Below, piece after piece: positions 61,403-64,000 of a stretch of 64,000 bases of DNA. Source of the DNA: a bacterium D16-50 (GTDB lineage Bacteria; Bacillota; Clostridia; Lachnospirales; Lachnospiraceae); assembly GCA_003612485.1 (NCBI GenBank), contig RAZA01000006.1:124001-188000 (forward strand), written 5' to 3'. The notes under the pieces were generated by a model. The model saw nothing but the letters and a program-made list of their open reading frames with translations, did no database searches and was not told where the DNA came from. The translations under genes were made by a program, and so were the position numbers. Position 1 is the first letter of the stretch; each line of letters opens with the position of its first letter.

Positions 61403-61530
61403 TGCTGTTTAGAGCAGGGCTGACGGAAGTTTTTTTGAGGCTGCGGAGTGCGCAGCGGTTGCTCCGGGGTTTGGAGGAAGGCGTCTAAAAGGCGCTGTAA
61501 ACAAAAAGAAAGAGAAGAGGAAATCAGAAA

Positions 61531-62124
61531 ATGGCAGTAAATCGTGTACCCGTATTGAAAAGATGCAGAGCACTGGGTCTGGAACCCTCCTATCTGGGAT
61601 ATGATAAGAAGTCCAAGAGACAGAATGTGAGGGCAGGCAAGAAAGTAAGCGAGTATGGACTGCAGCTTCGGGAGAAGCAGAAGGCGAAGTTCATCTACGG
61701 CGTTCTGGAGAGGCCTTTCAGGAACTATTATGAAAAGGCAGACAGAATGAAGGGAATGACGGGTGAGAACCTGATGATCATGCTGGAGCGGAGACTTGAC
61801 AGCGTGGTATTCAGAATGGGATTCGCAAGAACCAGAAGAGAAGCGAGGCAGGTGGTAGGCCACAAGCATGTGATGGTCAACGGCAAGAAGGTCAGCATTC
61901 CTTCCTACCTGATCAAGGCAGGGGATGTCATCACCCTCACGGAGAGCGCAAGATCCCTGCAGAGATACAAGGATGTGGCAGAAGTGACCGGCGGAAGGCT
62001 GGTGCCTGAATGGCTGGATGTGGATCTCGAAAACCTGACCGGAACCGTCAAGAATCTTCCCACCAGAGAGATGATCGATGTTCCCGTAAATGAAATGCTT
62101 ATTGTTGAGTTGTACTCCAAGTAA
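61531..62124 (+). CDS. rpsD: 30S ribosomal protein S4
   Basis: The 197-residue protein has the S4 domain MLERRLDSVVFRMGFARTRREARQ (within the S4 RNA-binding fold) and VNGKKVSIPSYLIK. The N-terminus has a single Cys, so it is the zinc-free form. S4 often represses its own operon by binding the leader. Confidence 0.97.
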   Translation: MAVNRVPVLKRCRALGLEPSYLGYDKKSKRQNVRAGKKVSEYGLQLREKQKAKFIYGVLERPFRNYYEKADRMKGMTGENLMIMLERRLDSVVFRMGFARTRREARQVVGHKHVMVNGKKVSIPSYLIKAGDVITLTESARSLQRYKDVAEVTGGRLVPEWLDVDLENLTGTVKNLPTREMIDVPVNEMLIVELYSK

Positions 62125-62228
62125 GCCCTGCTTGCCTCTGAGGCCGTGTTCCGCACAAGTTTTTTGACAGGACATGGCTTCAGAGCGCTTGTGTCTTTGT
62201 GAATAACAATAAAAAGGAGGGTATTCGA

Positions 62229-63185
62229 GTGTTTGAATTTGAAAGACCCAATATTGAGGTCGCTGAGATTTCAGAAGACAAGAAGTACGGCAAATTCGTG
62301 GTCGAACCTCTGGAAAGAGGCTACGGCATCACGCTGGGCAACTCTCTGAGGAGAATCATGCTTTCCTCCCTGCCCGGAGCAGCGGTCAGCCAGATCAAGA
62401 TCGAAGGCGTGCTGCATGAGTTCAGCGCCGTACCCGGCATCAAGGAAGACGTGACGGAAATCATCATGAACATCAAGAGCCTTGCCATCCGGAACAACAG
62501 CGAGACCAATGAGGCCAAGACGGCGTATATCGAGTACGAAGGGGAGGGTATCGTACATGCTTCCGATATTCAGGCTGATCAGGATATCGAGATTCTGAAT
62601 CCGGATCTGGTGATCGCCACGCTGAACGGCAAGGATGCAAAGCTGTACATGGAGCTTACCATTACCAAGGGCCGCGGCTATGTCAGTGCCGATAAGAACA
62701 AACACGAGGATTTACCGATCGGCGTGATCGCAGTGGATTCCATCTACACGCCGGTGGAGAGAGTCAACGTAACAGTAGCCAACACACGTGTAGGTCAGAT
62801 CACGGACTATGACAAGCTGACGCTGGACGTGTTCACCAATGGGACTTTGGTGCCCGATGAAGCCGTCAGCCTTGCGGCGAAGGTTCTCAGCGAGCATCTG
62901 AGCCTTTTCATAGATCTGTCCGAGAACGCCAAGACCGCGGAGGTCATGGTGGAGAAGGAGGACGATGAGAGGGAGAAGGTTCTGGAGATGAGCATCGACG
63001 AGCTGGAGCTCTCGGTTCGGTCCTACAACTGCCTGAAGAGGGCGGGAATCAATACGGTTGAGGAACTGTGCAACAAGACTTCCGAGGATATGATGAAGGT
63101 CCGGAATCTGGGCCGCAAGTCTCTGGAGGAGGTTCTGGCGAAGCTGAAGGAGCTGGGGCTGCAGCTGAATCCCAGCGACGAATGA
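62229..63185 (+). CDS. rpoA: RNA polymerase alpha subunit
   Basis: The 318-residue protein has the alpha N-terminal domain ([22 protein letters not shown] assembly motif) and the C-terminal helix-hairpin-helix domain ([30 protein letters not shown]) that contacts UP elements. The GTG at 62229 follows AAGGAGG at 9 bp; the ATG-less upstream frame from 62199 would include the ribosome binding site. Confidence 0.97.
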   Translation: MFEFERPNIEVAEISEDKKYGKFVVEPLERGYGITLGNSLRRIMLSSLPGAAVSQIKIEGVLHEFSAVPGIKEDVTEIIMNIKSLAIRNNSETNEAKTAYIEYEGEGIVHASDIQADQDIEILNPDLVIATLNGKDAKLYMELTITKGRGYVSADKNKHEDLPIGVIAVDSIYTPVERVNVTVANTRVGQITDYDKLTLDVFTNGTLVPDEAVSLAAKVLSEHLSLFIDLSENAKTAEVMVEKEDDEREKVLEMSIDELELSVRSYNCLKRAGINTVEELCNKTSEDMMKVRNLGRKSLEEVLAKLKELGLQLNPSDE

Positions 63186-63336
63186 TCCGCAGATAGCACC
63201 AAAGATATAATCCGCAGCTGGTAAAGCCTATAGGTTCGGCTGCGGTTGATCTCTAAATGGAAAACAACACTGCATTCGGTAAGTAAGTCCAAAAGGCGTG
63301 GCCGGATGTACCATGGACGGAGAAAGGAAAACAATC

Positions 63337-63873
63337 ATGGCAAAGTATAGAAAGCTTGGAAAAACATCTTCCCAGAGGAAGGCGCTGCTGAGAAATCAGG
63401 TCACGGCGCTGCTGTATCATGGAAAAATCGTTACCACTGAGGCGAGAGCCAAGGAGGTAAAGAAGATCGCTGAGGGTCTTATCGCACTGGCCGTCAGGGA
63501 GAGGGATAATTTCGAGAAGGTCACTGTCACCGCCAAGGTCGCCGTGAAGGACAAGGACGGAAAGCGCGTGAAGGAAGTGGTGGACGGCAAGAAGGTGACA
63601 AAGTACGACACCGTAGAGAAGGAGATCAAGAAGGATCTGCCCAGCAGACTTCATGCCAGAAGCCAGATCAAGAAGGTGCTGTATCCCGTGGTGGATGTTC
63701 CCAAGGAGAATGCCGGCAGGAAGAGGAACACCAAGACGGTGGATCTGGCCGGAAAGCTCTTTGATGAGTACGGCCCTAAGTATGCAGGCCGCAACGGCGG
63801 TTATACCAGAATCATCAAGATCGGGCCCCGCAGGGGAGACGCGGCTATGGAAGTCATTCTGGAGCTGGTGTAA
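63337..63873 (+). CDS. rplQ: 50S ribosomal protein L17 with lineage-specific insertion
   Basis: The 178-residue protein has the L17 start MAKYRKLGKTSSQRKALLRN and end GGYTRIIKIGPRRGDAAMEV. Most L17 proteins have about 115-130 residues; the extra ~50 (about 56-105) form a Lys/Val/Asp-rich insert (VAVKDKDGKRVKEVVDGKK). The ATG at 63337 is preceded by AGAAAGGAAAA. It is the last gene of the ribosomal operon here. Confidence 0.96.
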   Translation: MAKYRKLGKTSSQRKALLRNQVTALLYHGKIVTTEARAKEVKKIAEGLIALAVRERDNFEKVTVTAKVAVKDKDGKRVKEVVDGKKVTKYDTVEKEIKKDLPSRLHARSQIKKVLYPVVDVPKENAGRKRNTKTVDLAGKLFDEYGPKYAGRNGGYTRIIKIGPRRGDAAMEVILELV

Positions 63874-63932
63874 TATTCCAAAAGAGCGCGGATCGGTCCC
63901 ATGAGACGGGAAGGAAACACAAGGTAGATAGG

Positions 63933-63966
63933 GGGGAGCCAATGTGAGAGCATTGGTTCCCCTTTT
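63933..63966 (+). terminator. Terminator after rplQ
   Basis: GGGGAGCCAATG (63933-63944) pairs with CATTGGTTCCCC (63951-63962), one G-U pair, followed by four T. It likely ends the ribosomal superoperon. Confidence 0.85.
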
Positions 63967-64000
63967 GACAAGGCTACAAATTGCCGGGGGCAACGGTGGG

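Overview
The window looks like a chromosomal segment of a spore-forming member of the Clostridia, most likely Lachnospiraceae. Supporting signs are spoIIID with a sigma-E-type promoter, a FabK-type fatty acid synthesis cluster, a KOW-domain gene between map and infA, a zinc-lid adenylate kinase, an enlarged ribosomal protein L17, and gene order typical of low-GC Gram-positives although base composition is moderate to GC-rich. Species cannot be fixed from sequence reading alone. Left edge (1-2400): one end of an integrative element with a leftward excisionase-like start, a divergent promoter/operator region, an XRE repressor and a tyrosine integrase. Immediately beyond it lies a TetM/W/O-type ribosomal protection GTPase lacking its whole G domain, so the element appears to sit inside that gene. 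Accessory region (3.7-27 kb): spoIIID, an AraC-GNAT fusion, a GNAT gene, an AT-rich stretch of gene remnants, a Bce-type cassette (decayed response regulator, apparently intact kinase, ABC ATPase and permease), a small secreted double-CxxC protein, a large solute-binding lipoprotein, a yybP-ykoY manganese riboswitch with terminator in front of a CaCA cation exchanger, a PAS array next to a REC-GGDEF protein, a membrane-anchored zinc-ribbon/repeat/LRR protein, and a carbohydrate group (DUF2264, fRMsr, signal-less GH28-like beta-helix). Lipid region (27.2-37.4 kb): acpP-fabK-fabD-fabG-fabF-fabZ-accDA-fabH-MarR(FabT-like)-cls. It is headed by a strong promoter whose start site is covered by a 12-bp inverted repeat containing a TTTGA-TCAAA box, which suggests feedback control by the MarR protein. 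The acetyl-CoA carboxylase carboxyltransferase subunits are fused, and accB and accC are absent here. Regulatory/envelope region (37.4-46.2 kb): an ECF sigma factor with its own ECF-type promoter and a translationally coupled membrane anti-sigma candidate, a KdpDE-like two-component pair separated by a 47-bp direct repeat, an acyltransferase-3 protein, an rRNA-type methyltransferase, and a second large solute-binding lipoprotein related to the first. Right part (46.3-64 kb): the S10-spc-alpha ribosomal superoperon from rpsJ to rplQ including secY, adk, map, a KOW protein, infA, rpmJ and rpoA. It has a structured leader before rpsJ, a structured spacer between rpmJ and rpsM, and two spacers (rpsS-rplV, rpsN-rpsH) that look like duplicated 3' ends of the preceding gene. 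No rRNA, tRNA or CRISPR array was seen. All motif calls were made by eye; no database search or folding was run.
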